15,835 nt of DNA. It comes from Glaciecola sp965660815. GTDB lineage: Bacteria; Pseudomonadota; Gammaproteobacteria; Enterobacterales; Alteromonadaceae. The stretch covers positions 1-15,835 of the forward strand of contig CBFIBG010000071.1 in NCBI GenBank assembly GCA_965660815.1, read 5' to 3'. Of this stretch, positions 6,585 through 14,770 are shown in pieces. Position 1 is the first letter of the stretch. Each line of letters begins with the position of its first letter. Below the pieces are notes generated by a model. The model was not told the DNA's origin. It did no database searches and saw only the letters and a list, made by a program, of their open reading frames with translations. Both the position numbers and the translations under genes were made by a program.

Positions 6585-7877
6585 TTACGCTTTAAGCTCT
6601 GTGACTCCATTCATATAGGGTATTAGTATATCTGGCACACGCACAGAACCATCAGATTGTTGATAGTTTTCTAAAATAGCCACAAGAGTTCTGCCCACAG
6701 CCAAACCTGAACCATTTAAAGTATGCAGAAGTTCAGGCTTTTTCATGTCTTTAGCCTTATATCTAGCCTGCATTCTTCTGGCTTGAAAGTCTCCCATATT
6801 AGAACAAGAAGAAATCTCTCTATAGGTATTTTGCGCCGGTAACCACACCTCTAAATCGTACGTCTTACATGAGCCAAAACCCATATCTCCAGTGCATAAT
6901 ATCACTTTTCTATAAGGTAACTGCAGTTGTTTAAGTATGCTCTCAGCATGGTTAGTTAAGTCTTCCAATGCCTGCATGCTATTGTCTGGGTGAACAAGTT
7001 GCACCATTTCGACTTTATCAAACTGATGCTGTCTGATAAGTCCTCGGGTATCCCTACCATAAGAACCAGCTTCACTTCTAAAGCAAGGGGTATGAGCCGT
7101 CATTTTTATCGGTAGCTCTGTATCACTAAAAATTTTGTCACGCGCGATGTTGGTTAGTGGCACTTCAGCAGTAGGAATAAGTGACATCCCCTGCCCCTCT
7201 TCTGTAGCAGGTTTGGTATGAAATAAATCCTCACCAAATTTAGGCAGTTGACCTGTCCCGTATAAGCTATCTGAATTTACCAAATAGGGAACATAAACCT
7301 CATGATACCCGTGTTGTTGAGTATGAACGTCTAGCATAAACTGAGCCAGGGCTCTATGCATTCTGGCTACAGAGCCATTCATTACCACAAAGCGACTACC
7401 CGATAATTTTGCAGCGGTCTCAAAATCTAGACCATTACCAATGTTTGCGGCTACGTCCACATGATCTTTCACTTCAAAGTCGAAAGAGTTTGGCTCCCCC
7501 CAGCGTAATATTTCAACATTCTCCGATTCATCTTTTCCTTCGGGAACGACATCATCAGGGATATTAGGTGTTTCTTGATAAAATATGTTTAGCGCCGTTT
7601 GGACTTGTTCTAATGCTGCTTTCGCTTCATCTAATTTGCTTCCGAGCTCACTTACCTCTTCTAATAGCGGAGCAATATCTTGCCCTGAAGCTTTAGCCTT
7701 GCCTATTGATTTAGATCGCGTATTTCTTTCATTTTGCAAATCTTGAGTCGCCATCTGTAATGATTTTCGACGATCCTCTAGGTTGTTATAGTCTTCTACG
7801 TCTAAAATAAAACCTCGTTTAGCCAATTTCTTCGCTGTTTGTTCAATATCGTTACGAAGTAATCTAGGGTCTAACAT
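6585..7877 (-). CDS. serS: Serine--tRNA ligase
   Basis: SerRS charges tRNA-Ser (and tRNA-Sec where present) with serine in the cytoplasm. The 430 aa length is identical to E. coli SerS as recalled. The N-terminal coiled-coil arm that grips the long variable arm of tRNA-Ser spans about 28-100. The class II catalytic core shows TAEVPLT (236-242, serine binding), motif 2 FRSEAGSYGRDTRGLIRQHQF (266-286) and motif 3 LNGSGLAVGRTLVAILENYQ (387-406). It is the last gene of the ftsK-lolA-rarA-crcB-serS run. An AAAGGA Shine-Dalgarno sits in the crcB end, with a rather long spacing of about 10-11 nt. Confidence 0.98.
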   Translation of the reverse strand: MLDPRLLRNDIEQTAKKLAKRGFILDVEDYNNLEDRRKSLQMATQDLQNERNTRSKSIGKAKASGQDIAPLLEEVSELGSKLDEAKAALEQVQTALNIFYQETPNIPDDVVPEGKDESENVEILRWGEPNSFDFEVKDHVDVAANIGNGLDFETAAKLSGSRFVVMNGSVARMHRALAQFMLDVHTQQHGYHEVYVPYLVNSDSLYGTGQLPKFGEDLFHTKPATEEGQGMSLIPTAEVPLTNIARDKIFSDTELPIKMTAHTPCFRSEAGSYGRDTRGLIRQHQFDKVEMVQLVHPDNSMQALEDLTNHAESILKQLQLPYRKVILCTGDMGFGSCKTYDLEVWLPAQNTYREISSCSNMGDFQARRMQARYKAKDMKKPELLHTLNGSGLAVGRTLVAILENYQQSDGSVRVPDILIPYMNGVTELKA

Positions 7878-7884
7878 GTATTAA

Positions 7885-8265
7885 TTATCCTTTGATGATT
7901 GCAAATGCTAGCCAAACGCCAAAAAGACATAAGCCGACATTTAATAAAATGTTTAATAGTGCTTTTAGATATTCTGCTTGTTGAAGCAATACAACTGTTT
8001 CATAAGAAAATGTGGAGAAGGTGGTTAGCGCCCCTAATAGCCCCACTCCAGTGAACACCTTTAAGTAAATTGATATTTCTTCTTTTTGTTCAAAATAAGC
8101 ATACGCTAGGCCTAGCGCAAACGAACCAATTACGTTAATAATAAGGATACCAAAGGGGAAGCCAATCCCCAAATGCTTTGTGCTTAATTGAGATAAATAG
8201 AAGCGCAAGCACGCGCCTAATGCGCCTCCTAAAGCAATCGACAAATACATATAAAAAGTGCTCAT
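7885..8265 (-). CDS. crcB: Fluoride efflux channel CrcB/Fluc
   Basis: This small dual-topology membrane protein dimerises into a fluoride-selective channel and protects against intracellular fluoride. The 126 aa has four hydrophobic helices. Family marks include GGALGACLRFYLS with R21, the asparagine N44 in INVIGSFALGL and GLLGALTTFSTFSYE (75-89), which holds the phenylalanines lining the fluoride pores. It starts 2 nt after the rarA stop, with its Shine-Dalgarno (AAAGGA) inside the end of rarA, and ends 7 nt before serS. I saw no fluoride riboswitch at its start; it appears to be co-transcribed with housekeeping genes. Confidence 0.96.
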   Translation of the reverse strand: MSTFYMYLSIALGGALGACLRFYLSQLSTKHLGIGFPFGILIINVIGSFALGLAYAYFEQKEEISIYLKVFTGVGLLGALTTFSTFSYETVVLLQQAEYLKALLNILLNVGLCLFGVWLAFAIIKG

Positions 8266-8267
8266 GA

Positions 8268-9614
8268 TTATCCTTTGTTCGCCTGACGCTTTAACTCTTC
8301 TAGAAATTCAATTTTCTGCAATAGCTTTTTTTCAAACCCCCTTTCTTGGGGCTGGTAGAAATGTGACTCTTTCACTTGTTCTGGTAGATAACTCTGGTTA
8401 CTTGCAAAGGCATGCGGATAATTATGAGCGTATTCATACCCTACTCCATGCTGCAACTCACTGGTAATTTGACTGGTTGAATTACGCAAATGTAACGGTA
8501 CCTCTGCGTGGATATGTTGTTTCGCCAGCTTCTTTGCTTTTTTAAATGCATTATAAACAGCATTGCTCTTAGGCGCTAATGCACAATATATTACGGCTTG
8601 AGCTACGGCGCGTTCGCCTTCACTAGGCCCTACGCGATGATAAATATCCCACGCATTTAGACAAACCTGCATAGCTCTTGGATCAGCGTTGCCAATATCC
8701 TCGGTAGCGATCGCTAATAACCGGCGACAAATTGGTGTGATGTCAGTAGACGCTAAAGTGGCTCTGGCAAAATAAAATAAACTCCCATCTACACACGACC
8801 CTCTTACAGATTTATGAAAGGCAGACAGTAAGTCGTAATAACGGTCGCCGTTTTTGTCGAAGTCAGCTATGTCGGTGCCATTAGACTGAGCGATAACAGA
8901 TTTGTCAATTACAAAAACAGAATCGGTGTTATGTTCTGACTGATTGTTATTCGCAAGCTCTGCGCTTAGTTCTAGCGTCGTTAAAAGCTTCCTAGCATCG
9001 CCGTTAGATATATTAATCAAATAGTCACTGGCTTCAGTACTCAGCTGCAACTCATAATTTGAATCTTGCTTATTCAACACCCCAAGCGCTCTCTTAGTCA
9101 ATGCCTGTAAGTCCTCTTTTGATAAAGGATTCAAAATAAATACTTTGGTTCGTGAAAGTAATGCAGAATTAACTGAAAAAGCTGGATTCTCGGTAGTGGC
9201 CCCTATAAAAACTATTCGCCCTTCTTCAATATGGGGCAATAAGGCATCTTGTTGAACTTTATTAAAACGATGGATCTCGTCGATGAAAATTATCTTTTTT
9301 TGGCTAAAAAGGTCATCAGGCTGACTATCTAGTACATTTTTTAATTCTTTTATCCCACTGGTAATTGCAGATAAAGAAATAAGTTCGAGATTCCAATAAT
9401 GTTGAAGTAAATTGACCAGCGTAGTTTTACCGCAACCCGGAGGTCCCCATAAAATCATAGAGCATAGTTTTTTGGCTTCAAACAAGCGTTTTAATGGCGC
9501 ATTTTCACCCACTAGATGTTGTTGACCAACAAAGTCTGAAAGTACAGTTGGTCTCAATAGACTGGCAAGAGGTAAATCAGAATGCATAGATAAATTAATT
9601 TGCCCGTTGGTCAT
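8268..9614 (-). CDS. rarA: Replication-associated recombination protein RarA (MgsA/WRNIP1-type AAA+ ATPase)
   Basis: RarA is a clamp-loader-like AAA+ ATPase that acts at stalled replication forks and single-strand gaps. The 448 aa product shows FVGQQHL near 28-34, Walker A GPPGCGKTT (57-65), Walker B IIFIDEIHRFNK with D112-E113 and sensor 1 GATTEN (138-143). The C-terminal tetramerisation region is marked by FDKNGDRYYDLLSAFHKSVRG, EDIGNADPRAM and APKSNAVY. The chosen ATG overlaps the end of lolA by 20 nt and gives an N-terminus comparable to E. coli RarA. The next ATG (9587) would instead leave a 7 nt gap after the lolA stop. Neither start has a strong Shine-Dalgarno. Confidence 0.96.
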   Translation of the reverse strand: MTNGQINLSMHSDLPLASLLRPTVLSDFVGQQHLVGENAPLKRLFEAKKLCSMILWGPPGCGKTTLVNLLQHYWNLELISLSAITSGIKELKNVLDSQPDDLFSQKKIIFIDEIHRFNKVQQDALLPHIEEGRIVFIGATTENPAFSVNSALLSRTKVFILNPLSKEDLQALTKRALGVLNKQDSNYELQLSTEASDYLINISNGDARKLLTTLELSAELANNNQSEHNTDSVFVIDKSVIAQSNGTDIADFDKNGDRYYDLLSAFHKSVRGSCVDGSLFYFARATLASTDITPICRRLLAIATEDIGNADPRAMQVCLNAWDIYHRVGPSEGERAVAQAVIYCALAPKSNAVYNAFKKAKKLAKQHIHAEVPLHLRNSTSQITSELQHGVGYEYAHNYPHAFASNQSYLPEQVKESHFYQPQERGFEKKLLQKIEFLEELKRQANKG

Positions 9615-10317
9615 CTACCACATAATTCGCTGGTACCTGAAACACAAACACATCACTGGCAATAGGTTTGTTAGTAACCAAATTTGTAAAATTTATTGTA
9701 CTTTTTTGTTCTTGACGATCTAACGACGATAACCTTTTAAGTTTATGGTCCGAATCAAACTCAAGGATTAATTGAGTGATTGATGCGTCAGCTTCAGTCG
9801 GAACGATAATAAATGAGCTGTCTTGTTTCGAAACTGAAACGCTTTTCCACTGGCTCTGCTCATCACTTATCAATAACATTAATGGGTTGCTGCTTGTCAT
9901 ATCGGATTGGTCAATTAACGTTACTTGCTCTACAAAAGGATCAACATTAAAAATTGTCTGGCTATCGGCAATTAATAATGATGGCTCGGGTTCGATGATT
10001 TCCCATCTTAACCGTTGCGGCTTTGCTACAACAATGTTTCCTGACGCTTGTTGAATTAGCTCACCATTTCCATCTGTAATCACTTGTTCAAACTCTGCAG
10101 TGAAATTATTTATTTTCTGAAGGATATTTCGCAATTCGGCTTTATCATCAGAACTTGTATTGACTGATTGAAAACCGGTGGTTAAAGCATGTTGATTAGC
10201 AACGCTTATGTTCACCATCAATATTAATAGCACTGCCCCAAAAATGCAGCGTAATATCCATGATAGATTTTGAACAGGTCGTAAAGTGCATTTTTTAAGC
10301 GCCAATAAATTTGTCAT
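9595..10317 (-). CDS. lolA: Outer membrane lipoprotein carrier protein LolA
   Basis: This is the periplasmic chaperone that takes lipoproteins from LolCDE at the inner membrane to LolB at the outer membrane. The 240 aa precursor has a long positively charged N-region, a hydrophobic stretch (about 24-36) and a likely signal peptidase site after ISVA (cut before N41). The mature part shows the LolA pattern FTAEFEQ, QRLRWEIIEPEPSLLIADSQ (101-120; R103 is a candidate for the conserved arginine) and DPFVEQVT. An AGGA Shine-Dalgarno 8 nt before the ATG lies in the end of ftsK. The gene begins 4 nt after the ftsK stop. The signal region is unusually long for LolA, so an internal non-ATG start is possible. 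Confidence 0.95.
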   Translation of the reverse strand: MTNLLALKKCTLRPVQNLSWILRCIFGAVLLILMVNISVANQHALTTGFQSVNTSSDDKAELRNILQKINNFTAEFEQVITDGNGELIQQASGNIVVAKPQRLRWEIIEPEPSLLIADSQTIFNVDPFVEQVTLIDQSDMTSSNPLMLLISDEQSQWKSVSVSKQDSSFIIVPTEADASITQLILEFDSDHKLKRLSSLDRQEQKSTINFTNLVTNKPIASDVFVFQVPANYVVDDQRAN

Positions 10318-10321
10318 ATAG

Positions 10322-12718
10322 TTAGTCCTTGATAGGAGGGGGAGCTAATACTTCTCTATTTCCGTTGTGCCCGGCTGTACTTACGACGCCATTTTGCTCG
10401 AATTGTTCCACTATCCTTGCCGCTCGGTTGTATCCAATTCTGAATTTTCGTTGAATACTAGAGATAGAAACCTTTCTAGTTTCAGTGACGAACGCCAAGG
10501 CTTCATCATACATTTCATCATATTCTTCACCATTGGCATTTTCAGCTTGCTCGCCTGGCAAAAGAACTTCACCAGTAGCATCTCCACTGAGAATTTCATC
10601 AATATAGTCTGGCTCTCCTCTCGCTTTCCAATCCGCTACCACTGCATGTACTTCGTGATCGTCCACAAATGCACCATGTACTCGCGTCGTTATGCTGGTG
10701 CCTGGTGGGTTGTAAAGCATGTCTCCCATTCCTAATAATGATTCAGCGCCCTGCTGATCCAGAATCGTTCTAGAATCGATTTTACTAGACACTTGAAACG
10801 CTATTCTTGTGGGAATATTCGCTTTAATTAAGCCAGTAATAACGTCTACCGACGGCCGCTGTGTAGCCAGTATTAAGTGTATACCTGCCGCCCTTGCTTT
10901 TTGTGCGATGCGAGCAATTAACTCTTCCACTTTTTTGCCAACAATCATCATCATGTCTGCAAATTCATCGACAATCACTACTATAGACGGAAGTTTGTCT
11001 AGTTCTGGAGCGGTGGTCTCCATGCTCTCTTCAAATTTCCATAAAGGATCTAAAATAGGTTCTCCATTAGCCTTGGCTTCTTCAATTTTCTTATTGAAGC
11101 CCTTTAAATTGCGCACCCCTAGTGCTGACATTAATCTATATCTTCGTTCCATCTCACCAACACACCAACGCAGAGCATTAGACGCCTCCTTCATATCGGT
11201 AACCACCTCGGCCAATAAATGCGGGATCCCTTCATAAACCGACAGCTCTAACATTTTTGGGTCAATCATGATCAAGCGAACATCTTCTGGACTTGACTTG
11301 TATAACAAACTTAAAATCATGACATTGACCCCTACAGACTTACCGGAGCCTGTAGTACCTGCAACTAGCACATGGGGCATAGTGGCCAGATCTACTATCA
11401 CAGGATTGCCACTGATATCAGCACCTAACACCATGGTTAAAGGTGATTTACTCTTTTGAAAGTCGTCACATGTAATGACTTCACTTAATCTCACCATTTC
11501 TCTATGTTGATTGGGCAATTCTAATCCTATTACGGATTTACCCGGGATAACCTCTACAACTCGAACAGACATGGCCGACATTTCTCGGGCTAAATCTTTT
11601 GCCAAGGTGGTGATTTTACTCACCTTAACGCCCGGCGCTAAATCTAGTTCGAATCGAGTAATGACCGGGCCTGGGAGCACATCAACCACCTTGGCCGAAA
11701 TATTGAAGTCAGAGAGTTTAGCTTCTAATAACCTAGCAATCCCCTGCAGCTCTTCTTCGCTAATAGGATGTTTTCGTTTATCTGGACGTTGCAGAAGTTC
11801 GAAAGAAGGCAACGGATCCATACGCTGAGATTTATCCGATGCGACCGTAAGCGGTTCATCTCCCACCACAAAAGGTAAAGGCGTAACATTATCGTCTTCG
11901 TTAGTTTTTATTTGAGGTGAGCTCATCACTTTAGGCGGTGATTGAGTCACTACTCTATCGACCACCTCTTTTGAGATAGGCGATTCATATTCTGATTCCT
12001 GTGAGGCGCTTGTATAATCTTTGGGATTACTCAAACCACTTTTAAACATTGGCTCGTCTGCAGAAGATTGCTTGCTGTCTTTACGTCTATCTTCAATTGA
12101 CTTTTTAGGTGATGGCAACGCTAATTGTGAAGTGAGTTTTGGCAGTTCAATTGCTTTTTTCGCAACAAATATACTGCTTGCGCCAATGACATCGATTACT
12201 TGAAACCAAGAGATACCCGTTGCTAAAGTGCAACCCGTTAAGAAAAAGCACAGTAACAGTAAAACCGTGCCTACAAAATTAAAATGAGGCAGCAGCGCAC
12301 TGCTGATGATATCCCCCATTGCCCCGCCAGCGGAGACGGTATAAATATCGTCAAAATTAATGCTCGCAATCCCAGTAAAACCAAATACCAACAACACCAC
12401 TCCCACCAACCTTAGAGCAATGGTTAAGTAGTCAAGCTTATGCAGACTTTTTATATGTAAAAACGTAAACCAGCCAAGAAATGCTACTGCGAATGGAATA
12501 AAAAAAGCGGTTATACCGAAAGTAAACAACAAAATATCAGCAAGGTAGGCGCCAACTGGCCCCATTATATTGTTCACTTCCTGTTGCAATCCCGCTTGAC
12601 TCCAGCCCGGATCGGCTGGATCAAAATAGGTTAAAGAAAGTAATAAAAAAAAAGCAAGTGCGCATGAAGCAATCATGCCCACTTCCATTACGCGCTGTAC
12701 CCCAGATAATCTTGCCAT
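10322..12718 (-). CDS. ftsK: DNA translocase FtsK
   Basis: FtsK is a septum-located motor that pumps DNA during division, directs XerCD-dif dimer resolution and helps build the divisome. From the ATG at 12718 it has 798 aa. Four N-terminal membrane helices lie in about 14-166. A polar linker (about 200-310) is far shorter than in E. coli FtsK (1329 aa). The RecA-like motor has Walker A GTTGSGKS (454-461), Walker B VIVDEF with D584-E585 and ATQRPS (618-623). A winged-helix gamma domain for KOPS reading occupies about 733-798. The frame stays open 50 codons further to a GTG at 12868, but that extension is Lys/Asn-rich and unlike FtsK. The ATG puts the FDPADPGW motif at 32-39. The Shine-Dalgarno is weak at both. 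It heads the run into lolA. Confidence 0.96.
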   Translation of the reverse strand: MARLSGVQRVMEVGMIASCALAFFLLLSLTYFDPADPGWSQAGLQQEVNNIMGPVGAYLADILLFTFGITAFFIPFAVAFLGWFTFLHIKSLHKLDYLTIALRLVGVVLLVFGFTGIASINFDDIYTVSAGGAMGDIISSALLPHFNFVGTVLLLLCFFLTGCTLATGISWFQVIDVIGASSIFVAKKAIELPKLTSQLALPSPKKSIEDRRKDSKQSSADEPMFKSGLSNPKDYTSASQESEYESPISKEVVDRVVTQSPPKVMSSPQIKTNEDDNVTPLPFVVGDEPLTVASDKSQRMDPLPSFELLQRPDKRKHPISEEELQGIARLLEAKLSDFNISAKVVDVLPGPVITRFELDLAPGVKVSKITTLAKDLAREMSAMSVRVVEVIPGKSVIGLELPNQHREMVRLSEVITCDDFQKSKSPLTMVLGADISGNPVIVDLATMPHVLVAGTTGSGKSVGVNVMILSLLYKSSPEDVRLIMIDPKMLELSVYEGIPHLLAEVVTDMKEASNALRWCVGEMERRYRLMSALGVRNLKGFNKKIEEAKANGEPILDPLWKFEESMETTAPELDKLPSIVVIVDEFADMMMIVGKKVEELIARIAQKARAAGIHLILATQRPSVDVITGLIKANIPTRIAFQVSSKIDSRTILDQQGAESLLGMGDMLYNPPGTSITTRVHGAFVDDHEVHAVVADWKARGEPDYIDEILSGDATGEVLLPGEQAENANGEEYDEMYDEALAFVTETRKVSISSIQRKFRIGYNRAARIVEQFEQNGVVSTAGHNGNREVLAPPPIKD

Positions 12719-12967
12719 ACTTAGTTTGTTACTTGCTTTAAGTATTAATTCAATTTTTATTATTATTTTAGCGTTAAAGCCAAGAGCTTTAGTTGTGCCT
12801 TTCGCGTTAAAAAATAGGACCATTAAAAAATGGCCAGTTACGTTTATTTTGACGCAAAAGCAAAGCACTCAAATTATGCTTGCTGTGTCAAAAAAACAGC
12901 ATTAATTCAAATGTATAATTTAGAAATGAAGGTTAGCATAAAGCATGCCTGTAAACAGCTTTAATCA
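12719..12967. promoter_or_regulatory. lrp-ftsK intergenic region (candidate ftsK promoter region)
   Basis: This is a 249 bp AT-rich gap between the lrp stop and the likely ftsK ATG. It contains a 5 bp inverted repeat GCTGT-N9-ACAGC (12882-12900) with TTGACA on the minus strand inside it. An imperfect hairpin TAAAG...CTGT-aa-ACAG-CTTTA occupies about 12938-12963 just after lrp. I could not pair the TTGACA with a good -10 at normal spacing, so the promoter is only inferred from the size of the gap. Confidence 0.4.
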
Positions 12968-13453
12968 TTACTTTAAATTAATTTTTATTGAAGCCGTATG
13001 TTTCACTTCTTCCATAACTACGTAACTTCTTGATTCACTCACTCCCGGTAAGCGCAATATGGTGTCTCCTAGTAACTTACGGTAGTTAGCCATATCACTC
13101 ACACGAGTCTTAAGCAAAAAGTCAAAATTTCCAGAAACCAAGTGGCATTCTTGAATATCTTCATGCTCCTGCACTGCGGCTGAAAATTCAGCAAATATGT
13201 CTACAGAAGTTTTAGTTAACGTAATTTCAACAAAAACCAACATGGCAGCGCCGAGTTTAACTGGATCTAAACGAGCGTGATAGCCTGTAATGTAGCCTTG
13301 TTGCTCAAGCCTTTTTACCCTTTCAAGACAGGGACTTGGACTCAGTCCTACCAATTTAGCTAAGTTTACGTTTGAAATATTTCCGTTACTTTGCAATTCA
13401 GCCAAGATTCGTCTATCTATTCTATCTATATGCTTTGGAGTATTTACTAGCAA
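12968..13453 (-). CDS. lrp: Leucine-responsive regulatory protein Lrp
   Basis: Lrp is a global feast/famine regulator that binds DNA as octamers or hexadecamers and responds to leucine or alanine. The 161 aa product (E. coli Lrp 164 aa as recalled) has an N-terminal AsnC-type helix-turn-helix (about 10-60) with LSPSPCLERVKRLEQQGYI. A C-terminal RAM effector domain includes LVFVEITL and IQECHLVSGNFDFLLKTRV. The near-invariant ILRLPGVSESRSYVVMEEVK lies near the end. The start has to be TTG (13453-13451): no ATG/GTG is available before the DNA-binding domain, and the only upstream ATG (13468) is out of frame and stops at once. It is divergent from ald, with two Lrp-like sites in or at the edge of the gap. 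Confidence 0.95.
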   Translation of the reverse strand: MLVNTPKHIDRIDRRILAELQSNGNISNVNLAKLVGLSPSPCLERVKRLEQQGYITGYHARLDPVKLGAAMLVFVEITLTKTSVDIFAEFSAAVQEHEDIQECHLVSGNFDFLLKTRVSDMANYRKLLGDTILRLPGVSESRSYVVMEEVKHTASIKINLK

Positions 13454-13462
13454 AATTTAATA
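13448..13462 (+). promoter_or_regulatory. Candidate Lrp binding site overlapping the lrp start codon
   Basis: TAGCAAAATTTAATA matches 14 of 15 positions of YAGHAWAATWTDCTR, the reverse complement of the published Lrp consensus YAGHAWATTWTDCTR. It covers the lrp TTG start, a position suited to negative autoregulation. The consensus is degenerate and the DNA is AT-rich, so chance matches are possible. Confidence 0.45.
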
Positions 13463-13481
13463 TTCCATTTAATATTTATTA

Positions 13482-13496
13482 CAAAATATTATACTG
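13482..13496 (+). promoter_or_regulatory. Candidate Lrp binding site between lrp and ald
   Basis: CAAAATATTATACTG matches 14 of 15 positions of YAGHAWATTWTDCTR (only the G at position 3 differs). It is centred 34 bp from the site over the lrp start, about three helical turns, and 78 bp before the ald start. This supports Lrp control of both divergent genes, by inference. Confidence 0.5.
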
Positions 13497-13573
13497 AAAT
13501 TAGTTAAACTTCGAAATTTTTATTTTTAACATTTGCATTAAAATCAGCGCACTTAATTACTATGGGGTTAATC

Positions 13574-14704
13574 ATGATAATAGGTGTACCAAAAGAAATA
13601 AAAAATCACGAATACCGTGTTGGCCTTACTCCAGCGGCGGTTAAAGAATTTGTAAGCAATGGACATAAAGTACTGGTGCAAACTGATGCTGGAACCGCAA
13701 TAGGTTTCCCAGATGAAATGTACGTCCAAGCTGGGGCTGAAATAATTGCGTCTCCAGAAGATGTCTTCGCGCAGTCAGAGATGATTGTAAAAGTGAAGGA
13801 ACCTCAGCCAAATGAATGCAATATGCTTCGGGAAGGACAAATACTTTATACTTATTTACACCTAGCTCCAGATCCAGTTCAAACCGAACTGCTAGTAAAA
13901 TCTAAAGCAACATGCATCGCTTATGAAACTGTTACAGATAGATACGGCGCCCTTCCCTTGTTAGCCCCTATGAGCGAAGTGGCTGGTAGAATGTCTGTTC
14001 AAGCAGGCGCACATTACCTTGAAAAAGCACATGGTGGTAGTGGAACTCTGCTTGGTGGCGTGCCAGGCGTCGCACCAGGTAAAGTACTAATTGTAGGCGG
14101 TGGTGTCGTTGGCACTAATGCAGCAAAAATGGCGGTAGGCTTAGGCGCAGACGTCACTATACTCGACCGTTCTTTACCTCGGTTGCGTGAACTAGACGAT
14201 ATATTTAATTCTGCCGTCAAAACCGTATATTCCACTGAGGATGCAATAGAATATTATTCAGAAAAAGCAGATTTAGTGGTAGGCGCAGTGCTTATACCGG
14301 GAGCGGCAGCACCGAAACTTTTAAATCGTGAACATATCAAAAATATGAAACCAGGATCGGTAGTAGTTGATGTAGCAATCGACCAAGGTGGTTGTTTTGA
14401 GACATCGAAACCGACAACGCACCAAGATCCTGTTTATGCAGTAGATGACGTCGTCCATTATTGTGTCGCTAATATGCCAGGTGGCGTGGCCAGAACCTCT
14501 ACAATGGCATTGAATAACGCTACATTACCGTTTGGACTAGCACTTGCGAACAAAGGTGCCAAGCAAGCTATGCTTGATGATCCTAACTTGTTAAATGGCT
14601 TAAATGTTCATAAAGGCATTGTGACGTACAAAGCGGTATACGACGCTTTAGGTGAAAAGTTAGGCCTAAATTATGAAGATGCTAAGGCGGCACTAGAGAG
14701 ATAG
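13574..14704 (+). CDS. ald: Alanine dehydrogenase
   Basis: Ald catalyses the NAD-linked reversible oxidative deamination of L-alanine to pyruvate and ammonium. It has 376 aa from the ATG at 13574. This start yields the family N-terminus MIIGVPKEIKNHEYRVG and puts the known functional residues in register: R15, K75, H96, D198 and D270. The Rossmann motif GGGVVG sits at 175-180. An ATG at 13562 in the same frame would add MGLI but has no Shine-Dalgarno; its GGGG acts as the ribosome binding site for 13574. A -10-like TAAAAT preceded by TTGCAT occurs at 13539-13544. The divergent Lrp regulator suggests alanine-responsive control. Confidence 0.97.
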   Translation: MIIGVPKEIKNHEYRVGLTPAAVKEFVSNGHKVLVQTDAGTAIGFPDEMYVQAGAEIIASPEDVFAQSEMIVKVKEPQPNECNMLREGQILYTYLHLAPDPVQTELLVKSKATCIAYETVTDRYGALPLLAPMSEVAGRMSVQAGAHYLEKAHGGSGTLLGGVPGVAPGKVLIVGGGVVGTNAAKMAVGLGADVTILDRSLPRLRELDDIFNSAVKTVYSTEDAIEYYSEKADLVVGAVLIPGAAAPKLLNREHIKNMKPGSVVVDVAIDQGGCFETSKPTTHQDPVYAVDDVVHYCVANMPGGVARTSTMALNNATLPFGLALANKGAKQAMLDDPNLLNGLNVHKGIVTYKAVYDALGEKLGLNYEDAKAALER

Positions 14705-14770
14705 CCTTTTTGAATATGTTTATTTCTGAGGAACAAGACAATGTTCTTTAGAGTAAGCGTGTTATCAAAG

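Noticed and set aside
7878..8300. Fluoride riboswitch for crcB
   Set aside because: The leader lies within the rarA coding end and I see no sequence like the crcB riboswitch core.
10719..12868. Several plus-strand open frames opposite ftsK
   Set aside because: They are antisense to a clear, full-length FtsK with intact motifs.
12719..12868. GTG-started 50-codon extension of ftsK
   Set aside because: The residues are unlike FtsK N-termini, and the ATG at 12718 gives the expected distance to the first membrane helix.
12938..12963. Hairpin after lrp as a terminator
   Set aside because: The stem is interrupted by a 5 nt one-sided bulge and no T run follows on the minus strand.
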